From the NCBI GenBank assembly GCA_964388575.1, contig CAYMAZ010000006.1:49483-113482 (forward strand): DNA of 64,000 bases, written 5' to 3'. The stretch is from CAYMAZ01 sp964388575. GTDB lineage: Bacteria; Bacteroidota; Bacteroidia; Bacteroidales; DTU049. The notes beneath the pieces were generated by a model that saw only the letters and a program-made list of their open reading frames with translations, made no database searches and was not told where the DNA came from. The position numbers and the translations under genes were made by a program. Position 1 is the first letter of the stretch. Each line of letters opens with the position of its first letter. This document shows, piece after piece, positions 1 to 9,810 of the stretch.

Positions 1-1181
1 TCATCTATCAGGTCAATGGCTTTGTCAGGAAGAAAGCGGTCTGTAATATATCTTGTTGACAGTTCAACAGCCGCAAGAATTGCCTCGTCTCGAATCCGAA
101 CCTGATGATGTGTTTCATAACGTTCTTTCAATCCGCGGAGGATTGAAATTGCTGAAGCTTCGTCAGGCTCGTTCACCATGACAATCTGAAAACGCCTTTC
201 AAGTGCTTTATCCTTCTCAAAATATTTTTGATATTCTTTGAGTGTAGTTGCACCTATGGCACGTAATTCTCCTCTTGAAAGGGGCGGTTTTAAGATATTC
301 GCTGCATCCATTGCACCTTCTGAAGCACCTGCTCCAACCAGAGTGTGAATTTCATCAATAAATAAAATGACCTCTCCATCAGAATCAACAACTTCTTTTA
401 TGACACTTTTCAGTCGTTCTTCAAATTCCCCTTTGTATTTTGCGCCAGCAATCAGTGCTCCCATATCAAGAGAATAAATCTGTTTGGACTTTAGATTCTC
501 AGGGATGTCACCTTTGATGATCCTGTGAGCAAGGCCTTCAGCAATGGCTGTTTTTCCAACTCCCGGCTCACCAATAAGTATGGGATTATTTTTAGTCCTT
601 CTGGATAAAATCTGCAAAATACGCCTGATTTCTTCATCACGGCCAATAACTGGGTCAAGTTTGCCTTTTTTGGCAAGCTCGTTCAGGTTATTTGCAAAAC
701 GGTTAAGTGCATTGAAAGTGTTTTCAGCATTTGGGTGATCAACTTTTTTACCTTTTCTGAGTTCAGCAATGGATTCAGACAATTGATGTTCCTTAAGCCC
801 TGAATCTTTCAGGATTTTACTGATTTCTCCATTGCTTTTCAGCAATCCCGTAAGCAGATGTTCAACGGAAACATAATCATCACCCATTTCTTTCATTGTT
901 GCCAACGCCTTTTGAACGACTGTGTTTGCAGATGATGAAAGATATTGCTGCCCTCCTTCAACTTTGGGATAACGTTCAAGTATCCTGTCCACAACAGATT
1001 GAACAACACTTATGCTGATATTTGATTTATTCAGAAGATATGGCGTAATATCAGAATCATTTAATAGGATTGATTTCATTATGTGAACATCTTCCACAGC
1101 CTGATGGGAAAGTTCAATGGCCAGTTGGACTGCTCCTTCAATGAGTTCTCTTGACTTTACAGTGAAATTGTTGAAATTCAT
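1..1181 (-). CDS. clpB: ATP-dependent disaggregase ClpB, N-terminal part (runs off left edge)
   Basis: Cytoplasmic AAA+ chaperone that rescues aggregated proteins with DnaK. About 393 residues are visible and the frame is open to the left edge. A Clp N-terminal repeat domain covers roughly residues 1-150. The first AAA module follows, with VIGRDEEIRRIL, Walker A GEPGVGKT near residue 203 and Walker B VILFIDEIHT near 270. The linker length and the start MNFNNFTVKS resemble Bacteroidota ClpB more than ClpC, but the ClpB middle coiled coil lies outside the window, so ClpC/ClpA cannot be fully excluded. The ATG at 1181 is the only sensible start. No heat-shock operator was recognised upstream. 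Confidence 0.9.
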   Translation of the reverse strand, partial: MNFNNFTVKSRELIEGAVQLAIELSHQAVEDVHIMKSILLNDSDITPYLLNKSNISISVVQSVVDRILERYPKVEGGQQYLSSSANTVVQKALATMKEMGDDYVSVEHLLTGLLKSNGEISKILKDSGLKEHQLSESIAELRKGKKVDHPNAENTFNALNRFANNLNELAKKGKLDPVIGRDEEIRRILQILSRRTKNNPILIGEPGVGKTAIAEGLAHRIIKGDIPENLKSKQIYSLDMGALIAGAKYKGEFEERLKSVIKEVVDSDGEVILFIDEIHTLVGAGASEGAMDAANILKPPLSRGELRAIGATTLKEYQKYFEKDKALERRFQIVMVNEPDEASAISILRGLKERYETHHQVRIRDEAILAAVELSTRYITDRFLPDKAIDLID

Positions 1182-1311
1182 GATCGTATATTTTGAAATA
1201 GTGCTCATTTGCATCAAACCTGCTTCCAAAAGGAATCTATCATAAGGATTAAGACATTTTGTCAGTTTATTGCGTTGAAAGACAGATAATTAATGAATAA
1301 ATGACAGTCGG

Positions 1312-2526
1312 TTATTTTTCAATTACAAGACGATGTGTGATTAACCCATTTTCTGTTTCGAAAATTAAAAAATACATTCCAGCTGCATAATTACTCAGAT
1401 CTATTCTCTTATCAAAAGGTATTCCGGAAAGGAGAATTCCTGTCGAATTGTATATTTGAATGGAGGAACACTGAATTTCAGTTTGAATGTTCAGAAAATC
1501 ACAAGCTGGATTTGGGTAGATATAAATCTCAGCAGGCACAGATTCCGGGTTACTAATATTTGCAAAAGTAAGATCGAATTTCAAAATCATTCCAAGGCTG
1601 ACCTTCGTTATCTCTGCAAGATAATCAGCACTGATGTTATTAGTCATATCGTTTGCCGTGTGATAAAACGGATAATTGCCTCTTTCCATAAAATAGATAC
1701 CTTTGTATCCGGCGTCAAGAAAGGGTTGGAGATCGGCTCCCACATTTGTTTGAGGTGGATAGGAGACATAATTGAGATCAGTAAAACTTTCCAGAATATC
1801 AGTTGCCATTGTTGTAATATCTGAAGAACTACTGTGATTGTAGATATTCACTGTCCAAGTGCCGTTGTCCCATCCAATCATATCATTGTTAATGACCATG
1901 ACAATATTTCTGTTGTTCATTGCTGCAATTGATGCATAATACTTTGATCCGGCATCTCCGAAATACATGAGCTCTTCTGCTGCAGTTGCAAGAAATATGA
2001 TAGTTTGCTCAGGTTTATAATTGATTTCCTTTAAAATTCTTGCACATTCAAGGAGTGCGACAGTTCCACTTCCGTTGTCATCAGCTCCAGGAGCTGTCAA
2101 CATGGGATCTCCGTCAAGGATTACACTGTCGTAATGACCCATAACGATCACCTCCTGGTCGGGATATGTTGTGCCCGTGATTTTTGCCTCTACATTGTAT
2201 TGCCAGGTGATGGTGTCAAACACAAGATTCTGATAGTTGATTGAGGTCTGGCACTGAAATGAATCAAGTTTGACCTCCGTCACACCCATGGATATAAATG
2301 TATTCATTAACCATGTTGCGATGTCTTTTCTGTTGGGCGCAATCATAAATCTTGTTCCGAAATCTTCAAGTTTCTGCAGATAACTCATTAAAGAATCTGA
2401 AGAAATCATAGCTGTGGCTTCATGTATGAGAGAATCGTTATTGCGGTCAGAAAATTTTTCAAATTGTGCATATGCACTAAAGAATGAAAAAAAAGCGACC
2501 AGACAGATCAGCAAATGTTTATTCAT
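1312..2526 (-). CDS. Secreted M28-family zinc aminopeptidase with T9SS sorting domain
   Basis: 404 residues. A signal peptide (residues 1-20, ending AYAQ) leads to an M28 peptidase domain with the expected metal-ligand motifs: MGHYDSV (His131), PGADDNGSG (Asp149) and TAAEE (Glu184/185). The C-terminal ~75 residues, starting around IYIYPNPACDFL, form a type A T9SS sorting domain, so the enzyme is probably exported across the outer membrane and released or anchored at the surface. It probably trims peptides to feed growth. It is the first of three consecutive minus-strand genes for T9SS cargo, each with its own gap of 100-150 bp, so they need not form an operon. Confidence 0.9.
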   Translation of the reverse strand: MNKHLLICLVAFFSFFSAYAQFEKFSDRNNDSLIHEATAMISSDSLMSYLQKLEDFGTRFMIAPNRKDIATWLMNTFISMGVTEVKLDSFQCQTSINYQNLVFDTITWQYNVEAKITGTTYPDQEVIVMGHYDSVILDGDPMLTAPGADDNGSGTVALLECARILKEINYKPEQTIIFLATAAEELMYFGDAGSKYYASIAAMNNRNIVMVINNDMIGWDNGTWTVNIYNHSSSSDITTMATDILESFTDLNYVSYPPQTNVGADLQPFLDAGYKGIYFMERGNYPFYHTANDMTNNISADYLAEITKVSLGMILKFDLTFANISNPESVPAEIYIYPNPACDFLNIQTEIQCSSIQIYNSTGILLSGIPFDKRIDLSNYAAGMYFLIFETENGLITHRLVIEK

Positions 2527-2626
2527 AATCCTGAAATTTTCAATTAGACAAAAGTATACTTTTTAAGTTTTGAGTTAGATGTAATCCAGTCAGAATAAGA
2601 AAAATTAATCAAGCTGAGAAATTTAA

Positions 2627-3265
2627 TTAGTTAAATATCAGGGTTTTATTTTCAAGAACTTGCTGATTACGGAGTATCCTTAAATAATATTGTCCTTTTG
2701 GGATCTCTGAAATGTCAATTAGAATAAAATCTTCCGGGATATTTTCAGAACGGAAAACTTCTAAACCAATGCTGTTGAAAATCAGCAAACTGATGTTATC
2801 ATTCTCAGAAGAGGCCGGAGTTTTAATCTGTAGGTGATCATACGAAGGATTGGGAAATACTTGAAAAGAATGATCAGAAGTCGTTTGTTCAGTGAAATTT
2901 ACTGGTCCGGTTACATTGAAAGACATTGACTGTGAGGTATTACTGCCGGGAATGAAAAGATTCAGAGTAAGTGTATAATTTCCTTCGGGAAGCAATCCGA
3001 TTGGTATAGTTTGAACAGATGTACAAATAACAGTAAGAATTCCAAGTTCATGAGTTGCATTGATTGTGATTGTGTGTTCAGAAATATTCACCAGATATCC
3101 AAGAATATCACATCCAGACGCTGGGAAATCAGCACTGTAGATCAAACTGATACTATCGGCAGTGGTTGGCATGGGAGGATTTATCTGAATTGAATTAATC
3201 CATTGTGCATTCATTGGTTGTGCTGCAATCAGCAAAATGTAAAAGATGTATAAGTGCTTTTTCAT
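2627..3265 (-). CDS. Small secreted protein with T9SS type A sorting domain, function unknown
   Basis: 212 residues. The N-terminus is a signal peptide (about residues 1-20, ending MNAQ). The middle ~100 residues look like a single beta-sandwich rich in Ser/Thr/Ile with no recognised catalytic motif. The last ~80 residues are a T9SS sorting domain (FQVFPNPSYDHLQIKT, then GQYYLRI). I do not recognise the central domain. Between T9SS-exported neighbours, a surface or extracellular adhesive/binding role is the most one can infer. Confidence 0.8.
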   Translation of the reverse strand: MKKHLYIFYILLIAAQPMNAQWINSIQINPPMPTTADSISLIYSADFPASGCDILGYLVNISEHTITINATHELGILTVICTSVQTIPIGLLPEGNYTLTLNLFIPGSNTSQSMSFNVTGPVNFTEQTTSDHSFQVFPNPSYDHLQIKTPASSENDNISLLIFNSIGLEVFRSENIPEDFILIDISEIPKGQYYLRILRNQQVLENKTLIFN

Positions 3266-3418
3266 GGGGATGGTTTTTATACAAAATTAATAAAAATGAA
3301 TGTCAAATTCAAATATGAATTTTGTTAAAGACCTTTCATAAAAAACCAGTACAGATTAAAAAAAATGCTATACTGAAGTGAATAAATTGAAGCAATGGTT
3401 CGTAAGTTTCGAATTCAG

Positions 3419-4495
3419 TTATCGGATTATTTTAGAAACTTGTTCTGCACTGTCGGTTTTGAGCCTGATGAAAAAGACACCATTACTCAAGCTTTCGATT
3501 TTTGGATGGATTTGATGCGAACCCTGTTCAAAAAGACCCAGTTCTTCAGAAATAACAATCTGTCCAAGTGAATTGTAAATTTCATAAAATACATTTGTAG
3601 ATGAATGTAATGTAAAACTCATAACAGATGTTTCATCAACCGGATTGGGAAAAACTGAAAACAATTGATTTTGAAGGAAACTTTCAGGGATGTCGGCTGT
3701 TGAGCTCCCAACCAAAGCTCCGTTTCCTGATATTATTTCGCCGTTTCCTGCATCTCTGACAAAGACGACAATCTCGCAGTTATTCATATCATAATTTGTA
3801 CTTGTGTTGTCAAAAGTATATGTTAATGATATGAGTGATCCCTGTGTGGTTGGATTCGTTATTGGTTCGCCCCATTGTTCCGGATTCGGTGATGGCAGGG
3901 CTTCTCTGAATGCGTGTTTATGAACATAGTTGGCAGTGCCCCCGGACTGAGATGCAATTATGTTACTTTCTAGAAGGACAGTATACAAAGTGAGATTACT
4001 TGTGACGTTTTCTGTGAAGTAAACTTCAATATCTACAGTAAGCACATTATCTGCAGTATTGTATACAGATGCAACTCCAACATTCAGCGGGGAGCTTTCA
4101 GCTTTTAGAATGTTGACCTTTTCTACCCACTGAGTTCTGGGTAAAATTCTTTCTGTTCCGAAAATTCGTCTGTTTACAATGGCACTTGGCATAAACCTGT
4201 TTGATGGAGAAATAAACGGATTTGAGTAAAATGCAGCGGGGAAAGACCTTCTCATTGGATCACTACTTGTGTAGTTGGAGTTGTCAGGATGATAGGCAAC
4301 GACAAACACAATCCCGGGATTTGCATCGAGAATATTTGCAGCAATGACATGCCCGTCCGGACAATTTGGGCATCCTGTTCCGGTAAACTCTTCAAGAATG
4401 ACTTTTTTGTTTTGGGGAATTGTTGTGACAAGTGTTTGAGCCTGGGTGAAACATGTCAGGAAAATGAAACTGAATAATGGGAAAATTGTTTTCAT
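3419..4495 (-). CDS. Omp28-related secreted protein with thioredoxin-like CxxC and T9SS sorting domain
   Basis: 358 residues. A signal peptide (1-19) is followed by VILEEFTGTGCPNCPDGH, the hallmark of the Omp28-related family: a thioredoxin-like fold with a CPNC redox motif at Cys42/Cys45. The remainder is beta-rich. The last ~80 residues (FSVFPNPVDETS, then NGVFFIRL) match a T9SS type A sorting domain, so the protein should reach the cell surface. The role is unknown; a disulfide-related or binding function is inferred from the CxxC only. Confidence 0.85.
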   Translation of the reverse strand: MKTIFPLFSFIFLTCFTQAQTLVTTIPQNKKVILEEFTGTGCPNCPDGHVIAANILDANPGIVFVVAYHPDNSNYTSSDPMRRSFPAAFYSNPFISPSNRFMPSAIVNRRIFGTERILPRTQWVEKVNILKAESSPLNVGVASVYNTADNVLTVDIEVYFTENVTSNLTLYTVLLESNIIASQSGGTANYVHKHAFREALPSPNPEQWGEPITNPTTQGSLISLTYTFDNTSTNYDMNNCEIVVFVRDAGNGEIISGNGALVGSSTADIPESFLQNQLFSVFPNPVDETSVMSFTLHSSTNVFYEIYNSLGQIVISEELGLFEQGSHQIHPKIESLSNGVFFIRLKTDSAEQVSKIIR

Positions 4496-4583
4496 GTGAT
4501 TTGTTTTTTTTCAAAATTAATGTAATTATTGAATACAATTCATTTTGAATTGAATAGATTAAAATTTTTAATTTAAAATCAGA

Positions 4584-6695
4584 TCATGGATCCTCTTTTT
4601 TGATGATCAGCGCTCCGGTTTGATACATATTGATATATTCAAGTTCGTAATTTTTGATCATTCGTTCCCAGATGCTGACAATATTTTTTTTATTTGCCGG
4701 AGTAAAAACAAACACACTTTCATCAAACAATTCTTTCATTTCATCAAATTTGATAAATGGGTTGTTTTCAAGCAGAACATAGTCAGTTTTGATATTTTTT
4801 TCAGTTCGAATCGGAGCCCAGCTGCCATCCCACAAAATAAGACGTTTATTATGGAAACAGATGACAGGATATTGATATATGAAGGTGCTGGCATTGATTG
4901 ATGAATCTCTCGGAATAAATGTGGTTTTTCTGATATGATGTGTTGTTAAATATTTTCCCATTGACCATAAAAATTGCTTTTTAAATGTTTGTGATGTGTC
5001 GCTAGTGAAAACATCACATTTACTGCTTTCTGCAAAAACAATCGCATTGCCTGTGCCATACGGATAAACAATTTCATTGTGATGCAACTGCCTGATTGTG
5101 TGGGTTGATGAAATTGCAGCAAACAAAAGCAGAGTTACGGCTGAAAGTGTAATAAGCAATTTTTTCCTGTTCATATACCCGTGAAAAGCCAAAAGTATGA
5201 ATGCGTATAGCAGTACCATTTGAATGAAGGAAATAAAAACATGATGGGATACAGAACCCGGAAGACCTTCAATGAATCTGACAGAAGAGTTCATTATTTT
5301 CATCAGAAAGCCGAGAACTATTGAGAAAATATCACCCACCAAGTGGATTTGATTCAGGAGAAGTGCAGGAATGGCTGTATAGATTATGAATCCTGCCAGA
5401 GGCACAACAATAATATTGGTGAGTATGAAATAATTTGGAAACTGATTAAAATAGTAAAGTGAAATTGGTGTTGTAGCAATTTGTGCAGCAACAGATACTG
5501 CAATCAGATCACGAAGTTTTATAAAAATTTTCCCTTTTGCAGGTATTAGTTTTTGTATATGCGGAAATAATGCAACGATACCAATTACAGCAAAGTATGA
5601 GAGCTGAAATCCAACCTGAAAGATATATGCTGGATTTATAAGTAGGAGTAACATTGCAGATGCTGCAAGTGAATTGTATATTGGGACTTTTCTCTGTACC
5701 AACATCCCTGCTGCCACAAATGAAAACATTGTTGATGCTCTGAGAACAGATGCAGATAATCCGGTGAGCAGGGCATAAAACCAGATGACCACCAAAATGA
5801 ACAGTACCTTAAGAATGCGTTGAAGGAGCTTTTTATCAGACAGGAATTTTAAAATTGAACTTAATATGATAAAAATGATACCAACATGAAGTCCTGAGAC
5901 GCACATTACGTGCATTGCTCCTGCATTCGCAAAAGTTTGCCTCAGGTCAGCATCAAGGGCTGTTCTGTATCCGGCAACAATTGCCGCAGCCACTTTATAT
6001 TCATCATTATCACCCAATTGAGTTCTCAGGATGTCGAGTATATCTGATCTCAGACGTAAGGCAAATGCTTTAAATCTGCTTCCTTTATTTCTTTCAAGAA
6101 TTTTCCAGTTGCCCTGACCAACCCATGATGTGTATGTAACTCCCTGTTGCAATAAATATTTTCGATAGTTAAACGCATAGGGATTCATTGCTTTGTCGGG
6201 AAGCTGCAGGTAACTGTTTATAATCAGCCTGTCACCATATTGCAACTGTTCTGAAACTGAATCACGGTAGAAATAGACAAGAATCTTACCTGAAAAGGCC
6301 GATATTGTAGAGTCACCAACAAGATTCTCTCCTTGTACAATGGATTTGACTGAATTTGTTTTGATTTCAACGTCATCTACAATTCTGACTATGTGAGTCA
6401 TGGGTTTGTCATCAATGTATATCTGAATTTTTTCTTCATCAGGAGGCCCTTGTATTTCTGCATAAAAAATCCCGAATGATAAAAAAAATATTCCCAGCAT
6501 CACACCATGAATCCATCTGAAATTGAAAGACTCAGTCAATGAAGATGTAAAAATCAAGAAGCCGGTAACCGTAATAAGGACCATGCAAAGAAATGCAAAA
6601 GCAGTATGGTTATAAACGAATGGAGAAATGAAAACACCTGCAATAAAGGGAAAAAGTATTCTTACAAAAGGATTTTGATTCAGAAAATACATCAT
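4584..6695 (-). CDS. comEC: ComEC/Rec2 family DNA-uptake membrane protein
   Basis: 703 residues. Transmembrane helices at the N-terminus are followed by a DUF4131-type OB-like region (about 80-200), then the competence domain with the family signature CVSGLHVG near residue 267 and 8-10 hydrophobic segments to about residue 520. The C-terminal ~170 residues are soluble but lack a recognisable metallo-beta-lactamase motif (no HxHxDH), as is common in Bacteroidota ComEC. The family forms the inner-membrane channel for single-stranded DNA uptake in transformation. Neither comEA nor dprA is nearby. ATG at 6695 was chosen; a second ATG is the next codon. Confidence 0.9.
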   Translation of the reverse strand: MMYFLNQNPFVRILFPFIAGVFISPFVYNHTAFAFLCMVLITVTGFLIFTSSLTESFNFRWIHGVMLGIFFLSFGIFYAEIQGPPDEEKIQIYIDDKPMTHIVRIVDDVEIKTNSVKSIVQGENLVGDSTISAFSGKILVYFYRDSVSEQLQYGDRLIINSYLQLPDKAMNPYAFNYRKYLLQQGVTYTSWVGQGNWKILERNKGSRFKAFALRLRSDILDILRTQLGDNDEYKVAAAIVAGYRTALDADLRQTFANAGAMHVMCVSGLHVGIIFIILSSILKFLSDKKLLQRILKVLFILVVIWFYALLTGLSASVLRASTMFSFVAAGMLVQRKVPIYNSLAASAMLLLLINPAYIFQVGFQLSYFAVIGIVALFPHIQKLIPAKGKIFIKLRDLIAVSVAAQIATTPISLYYFNQFPNYFILTNIIVVPLAGFIIYTAIPALLLNQIHLVGDIFSIVLGFLMKIMNSSVRFIEGLPGSVSHHVFISFIQMVLLYAFILLAFHGYMNRKKLLITLSAVTLLLFAAISSTHTIRQLHHNEIVYPYGTGNAIVFAESSKCDVFTSDTSQTFKKQFLWSMGKYLTTHHIRKTTFIPRDSSINASTFIYQYPVICFHNKRLILWDGSWAPIRTEKNIKTDYVLLENNPFIKFDEMKELFDESVFVFTPANKKNIVSIWERMIKNYELEYINMYQTGALIIKKEDP

Positions 6696-6723
6696 TTTTC
6701 AGTTTTTCTGAATAATACTGTTG

Positions 6724-7359
6724 TCAGAAGCATGAAGTTGTAAGCTGTATTTTTGCCTGTCCGTTTGTAAGGGCAGCCATTGCTTTGGCTCGCTCAGAAT
6801 AGAGATAACATGAAAACGTTCCACTTATTGTGATCACTCTTCCGGAGTTTCCAAATTCCATTGAAAAGGAATCAAAAATAAAATATCCAGTCTGTGCAGT
6901 GTTTAATGATGTATATACATTTCCCTCTCCGTCTGTCCAGATGATCTCAACACCATAATCAGAATCACTGAAGATCCCCGAAGTGGTGTCAATGAATGCA
7001 AAAGGCATCGGATTGGTGAAATAAGAGGTAATTACCTCATCCCGGCTATCTGCTGTGAGATCAAACAGGTTGTGAAAATTACATCCGAAAGCCTCACGGT
7101 TGCTCATGTAATAATTTGAATTACCCTGAAAAATTGAAGATGCTGTATACAGGGTTTCTCCGTTTAAAATTGTGGCGCAACTGTCATATGAGCTGTAACG
7201 GTAGCCATTTTGCTCTTCGATAAGTGTTTTTTCACGGTTGTTGATAAATCCATGAAAATACATTTCTTTTTCTGGTGCTTGGAATGTTTCTGTTTCTTCC
7301 TGACAGGAAGCAAAAATGAATATTGTCAGAATGAACATTACTGTTGTTTTGATTTTCAT
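6724..7359 (-). CDS. Lipoprotein, uncharacterised
   Basis: 211 residues. The N-terminus MKIKTTVMFILTIFIFASCQ carries a lipobox (FASC, Cys19) followed by acidic residues, so the protein is probably a surface or periplasmic outer-membrane lipoprotein. The rest is beta-rich with aromatic residues and no domain I recognise. It lies 28 bp upstream of comEC on the same strand and may be co-transcribed with it, but nothing in the protein suggests a competence role. It is divergent from apbE. Confidence 0.65.
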   Translation of the reverse strand: MKIKTTVMFILTIFIFASCQEETETFQAPEKEMYFHGFINNREKTLIEEQNGYRYSSYDSCATILNGETLYTASSIFQGNSNYYMSNREAFGCNFHNLFDLTADSRDEVITSYFTNPMPFAFIDTTSGIFSDSDYGVEIIWTDGEGNVYTSLNTAQTGYFIFDSFSMEFGNSGRVITISGTFSCYLYSERAKAMAALTNGQAKIQLTTSCF

Positions 7360-7401
7360 GTTTTTTTTTTCAAAAGTAGTAAAAATAATTATTTTTCAAT
7401 T

Positions 7402-7435
7402 TATTTGGTTCACATTTTCAGCTTTTTTACTTTTG
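7402..7435 (+). promoter_or_regulatory. Predicted Bacteroidota sigma-70 promoter of apbE
   Basis: TACTTTTG at 7428-7435 matches the TAnnTTTG -7 element, with TTTGG about 20 bp upstream as a -33 element. It lies 12 bp before the apbE ATG at 7448, so the leader would be very short. Confidence 0.55.
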
Positions 7436-7447
7436 TAGAAAAATCTT

Positions 7448-8479
7448 ATGAGACAGAAATTTGGAATTGTTGGTTTTGCTTTTGTAATTTCAGTGTTTTT
7501 GTTATTCCTGTCCTGTCAGACAGATCATCTTCACAAGATAACTCTGAAAGGCGATGCACTGGGAACTTATTACACTGTACATTTATATCATTCAGATAGT
7601 GGGTATGTTTTTCGTGATCATCTGCAGCATCAGATTGACTCTGTTCTTGATTATTTCAATGCCGTTGCATCGATCTACGATCCTTCATCATTGATCTCAA
7701 GGATTAACAGAAATGAACATTATGAAATGGATGCACTTTTTTCAGATATGTTTATAAAATCATCTGAAATTTCGGAATTATCAGGAGGTGCTTTTGACAT
7801 TACTGTAGGACCGCTTGTCAATGCGTGGGGTTTTGGTTTTACAGACAGTTTGCATATAACAAAGGAATTGATCGACAGTATTCTGGAGTTTACGGGATAT
7901 CAAAATGTAAGGCTTGAAAATAAAAGAATAGTTAAGGATGATCCGCGGATCATGCTTGATATGAACGGAATTGCAAAAGGGTATGCTGTAGACATGGTGG
8001 CAGAATTTCTTGAGACACTAGATATCAAAAGTTATATTGTAGAAATCGGAGGAGAAGTGAGAGCAGGGGATTTAAAACCAGATGATAGTTATTGGGTGAT
8101 TGCAATTGAAAAGCCTGCTGAACATTTTTCTTCACCTCAGCAGGAGGAAAAACGTATTTTTTTGCATAATATTTCAGTGGCAACTTCGGGTTCCTACAGA
8201 AGATATTATGAAAGAGAAGGGGAGAGATATTCACACACCATTGACCCTGAAACAGGAAGACCTGTATCTCATTCCATGCTCAGTGCAACTATAATTGCAT
8301 CTGATTGTATGACTGCAGATGGGATTGCCACAGCATGTATGGTATTAGGATTGGACGAAGCTGTCAGATTTTGTGAGGATCAGGAAAAAGTAGAAGGGTT
8401 CTTTATTGTTGCCGGGAACAATAACGAATATTCATTTCACTATACATCAGGCTTTGAAAAATACATGAAAGCAGATTAA
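7448..8479 (+). CDS. apbE: FAD:protein FMN transferase (lipoprotein)
   Basis: 343 residues. It covalently attaches FMN to Thr of target flavoproteins such as NqrB/NqrC or RnfG, using FAD. A lipoprotein signal (LFLSC, Cys23) places it on the periplasmic side. Family motifs are visible: ALGTYYTVHLY near 38, GGAFDITVGPLVNAWGFG near 115, DMNGIAKGYAVD near 175, and HTIDPETGRPV near 265 followed by TADGIATACMVLG, which carries the Mg-binding acidic and Thr residues. Length is normal for the family. No nqr or rnf genes are in the window. A bidirectional terminator separates it from rpsT. Confidence 0.95.
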   Translation: MRQKFGIVGFAFVISVFLLFLSCQTDHLHKITLKGDALGTYYTVHLYHSDSGYVFRDHLQHQIDSVLDYFNAVASIYDPSSLISRINRNEHYEMDALFSDMFIKSSEISELSGGAFDITVGPLVNAWGFGFTDSLHITKELIDSILEFTGYQNVRLENKRIVKDDPRIMLDMNGIAKGYAVDMVAEFLETLDIKSYIVEIGGEVRAGDLKPDDSYWVIAIEKPAEHFSSPQQEEKRIFLHNISVATSGSYRRYYEREGERYSHTIDPETGRPVSHSMLSATIIASDCMTADGIATACMVLGLDEAVRFCEDQEKVEGFFIVAGNNNEYSFHYTSGFEKYMKAD

Positions 8480-8523
8480 ATAAAAGAAGAATATTACTCA
8501 AAAATTATGGAACATGAGTTCAC

Positions 8524-8560
8524 AAAAAAAGGTTGTCAAAGCTGACAACCTTTTTTTTTC
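8524..8560. terminator. Bidirectional intrinsic terminator between apbE and rpsT
   Basis: A perfect 8-bp stem, GGTTGTCA (8531-8538) / TGACAACC (8543-8550) with a 4-nt loop, is flanked by an A-run on the left and a 9-T run on the right, so it can serve both converging genes. Confidence 0.9.
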
Positions 8561-8574
8561 TATATTATGAAAAC

Positions 8575-8826
8575 TTAGATTTGGTTCACTTTTTTGGTGA
8601 GTTTTGACTTTAGATTGGCAGCTTTGTTTTTATGTATAATTCCCCTTTTTACGAGTTTATCAATTGAGGAAATCAATGAAGGAAGTGTTTGCTGCGCTTC
8701 TGATTTGTCGGAAAGAGATCTGAATTTACGAACGGCATTTCTTGCAGTTTTCGAATAATAACGGTTATAAACCTTGCGTGCTTCTGTTTGTCTGATACGC
8801 TTTTTAGCTGAAAGATGATGTGCCAT
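8575..8826 (-). CDS. rpsT: 30S ribosomal protein S20
   Basis: 83 residues, strongly basic. It starts MAHHLSAKKRIRQTEARKVYN, the typical S20 N-terminus, and keeps the helical-bundle pattern to the end (KAANLKSKLTKKVNQI). It binds the 5' domain of 16S rRNA. It lies 21 bp downstream of the tRNA-Glu gene on the same strand, so tRNA and rpsT may share a transcript, and ends just before the bidirectional terminator. Confidence 0.97.
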   Translation of the reverse strand: MAHHLSAKKRIRQTEARKVYNRYYSKTARNAVRKFRSLSDKSEAQQTLPSLISSIDKLVKRGIIHKNKAANLKSKLTKKVNQI

Positions 8827-8847
8827 TGTATGTTGATATTTAAGTTG

Positions 8848-8922
8848 TAGTCCGTAGGGGATTCGAACCCCTGTTACCAGGATGAAAACCTGGCGTCCTA
8901 GGCCGGGCTAGACGAACGGACC
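8848..8922 (-). tRNA. tRNA-Glu (anticodon TTC)
   Basis: 75 nt. The acceptor stem GGTCCGT/ACGGACT closes with one G-T pair. The anticodon stem is CCAGG/CCTGG around loop TTTTCAT, giving anticodon TTC. The T-arm AGGGG-TTCGAAT-CCCCT is intact. CCA is not encoded. Confidence 0.97.
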
Positions 8923-9014
8923 GGGTTTTGAGGTTGCAAAGGTAATACTTTTTTTCAAATTGCAAAATATTTTTTTAATTTTTTCTTTTACAAATGAAAA
9001 ATTCTGAAATGATT

Positions 9015-9698
9015 TTAGCTCTGATCAGCCTGAAATTTGAAGCCCAGTCGTTTTCCGGTTTTTATTCTCATGTTTTCTATGGTCTCCTGCATTTCGTATA
9101 CACTCACAATTTTTACATCATCATAGGGTGGAGTGAGCAGGTCAAAGTTGATCGTGTAAAGTATTGATGAAAGTAAAATTTTCCGGATGACAGCAGGTGT
9201 AATTTCTGATTTTGAGAAATCATTATAAATCATTGCAATTTCTCTTTTTCCCTCAATATAACAGTGCTTTTCCTTGTTTACAAACAATCGTCCGATCATA
9301 TAGCCGGAATCGTTGATCCTGTTAAATTTAAATGAATCAGCAAGAAAATTGTATATGTTGATAATGCCGCAATAAGAGCGTTCAGAATCCTTTTTTATGT
9401 ATGGGATTTTCATAATATCATGATATCTGCTGAACTCAAAAATGTTTGTATGCATCATAAAAATCAGAACATCTCCTGCAAATTTGATCTCAAATTCGAA
9501 ATCACTTTTATCAATAAACTCCAATGGAATATCATGTTTTGAACGAACGGTAATTCTTAATAATTCTTCAATAATTTTTCTTGCTTCTGTTTTGAGAAGG
9601 AACATTGTTTCTTTCGTATTCTCATAAACATCAAGTTTAAGATTGCCTTTGCGATTTATAATTTTCGCAATATCTTCAATGTTGCACTCTTCTTGCAT
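9015..9698 (-). CDS. Conserved hypothetical cytoplasmic protein
   Basis: 227 residues, no signal peptide or membrane segment. It is mixed alpha/beta and Lys/Ile/Glu-rich. I do not recognise a domain or catalytic motif. Codon use matches the neighbours. It stands alone, divergent from the YjbR-like gene at 9811. Any function would be a guess. Confidence 0.6.
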   Translation of the reverse strand: MQEECNIEDIAKIINRKGNLKLDVYENTKETMFLLKTEARKIIEELLRITVRSKHDIPLEFIDKSDFEFEIKFAGDVLIFMMHTNIFEFSRYHDIMKIPYIKKDSERSYCGIINIYNFLADSFKFNRINDSGYMIGRLFVNKEKHCYIEGKREIAMIYNDFSKSEITPAVIRKILLSSILYTINFDLLTPPYDDVKIVSVYEMQETIENMRIKTGKRLGFKFQADQS

Positions 9699-9794
9699 CG
9701 TTGGGTTAATTTTTCAGCAAACCTAATCAAATTATTTCTACCAGCAAAATTTTTATTAAATGCTGTGATATAATAAAATATTTCAGTTTTTGAT

Positions 9795-9802
9795 TAATTT
9801 TG
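9795..9802 (+). promoter_or_regulatory. -7 promoter box of the YjbR-like gene, implying a leaderless transcript
   Basis: TAATTTTG matches TAnnTTTG exactly and ends 8 bp before the ATG at 9811. Transcription would then start at or next to the start codon. An upstream in-frame TTG at 9790 lies before this box, which argues against it as the start. Confidence 0.5.
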
Positions 9803-9810
9803 TCCACCGT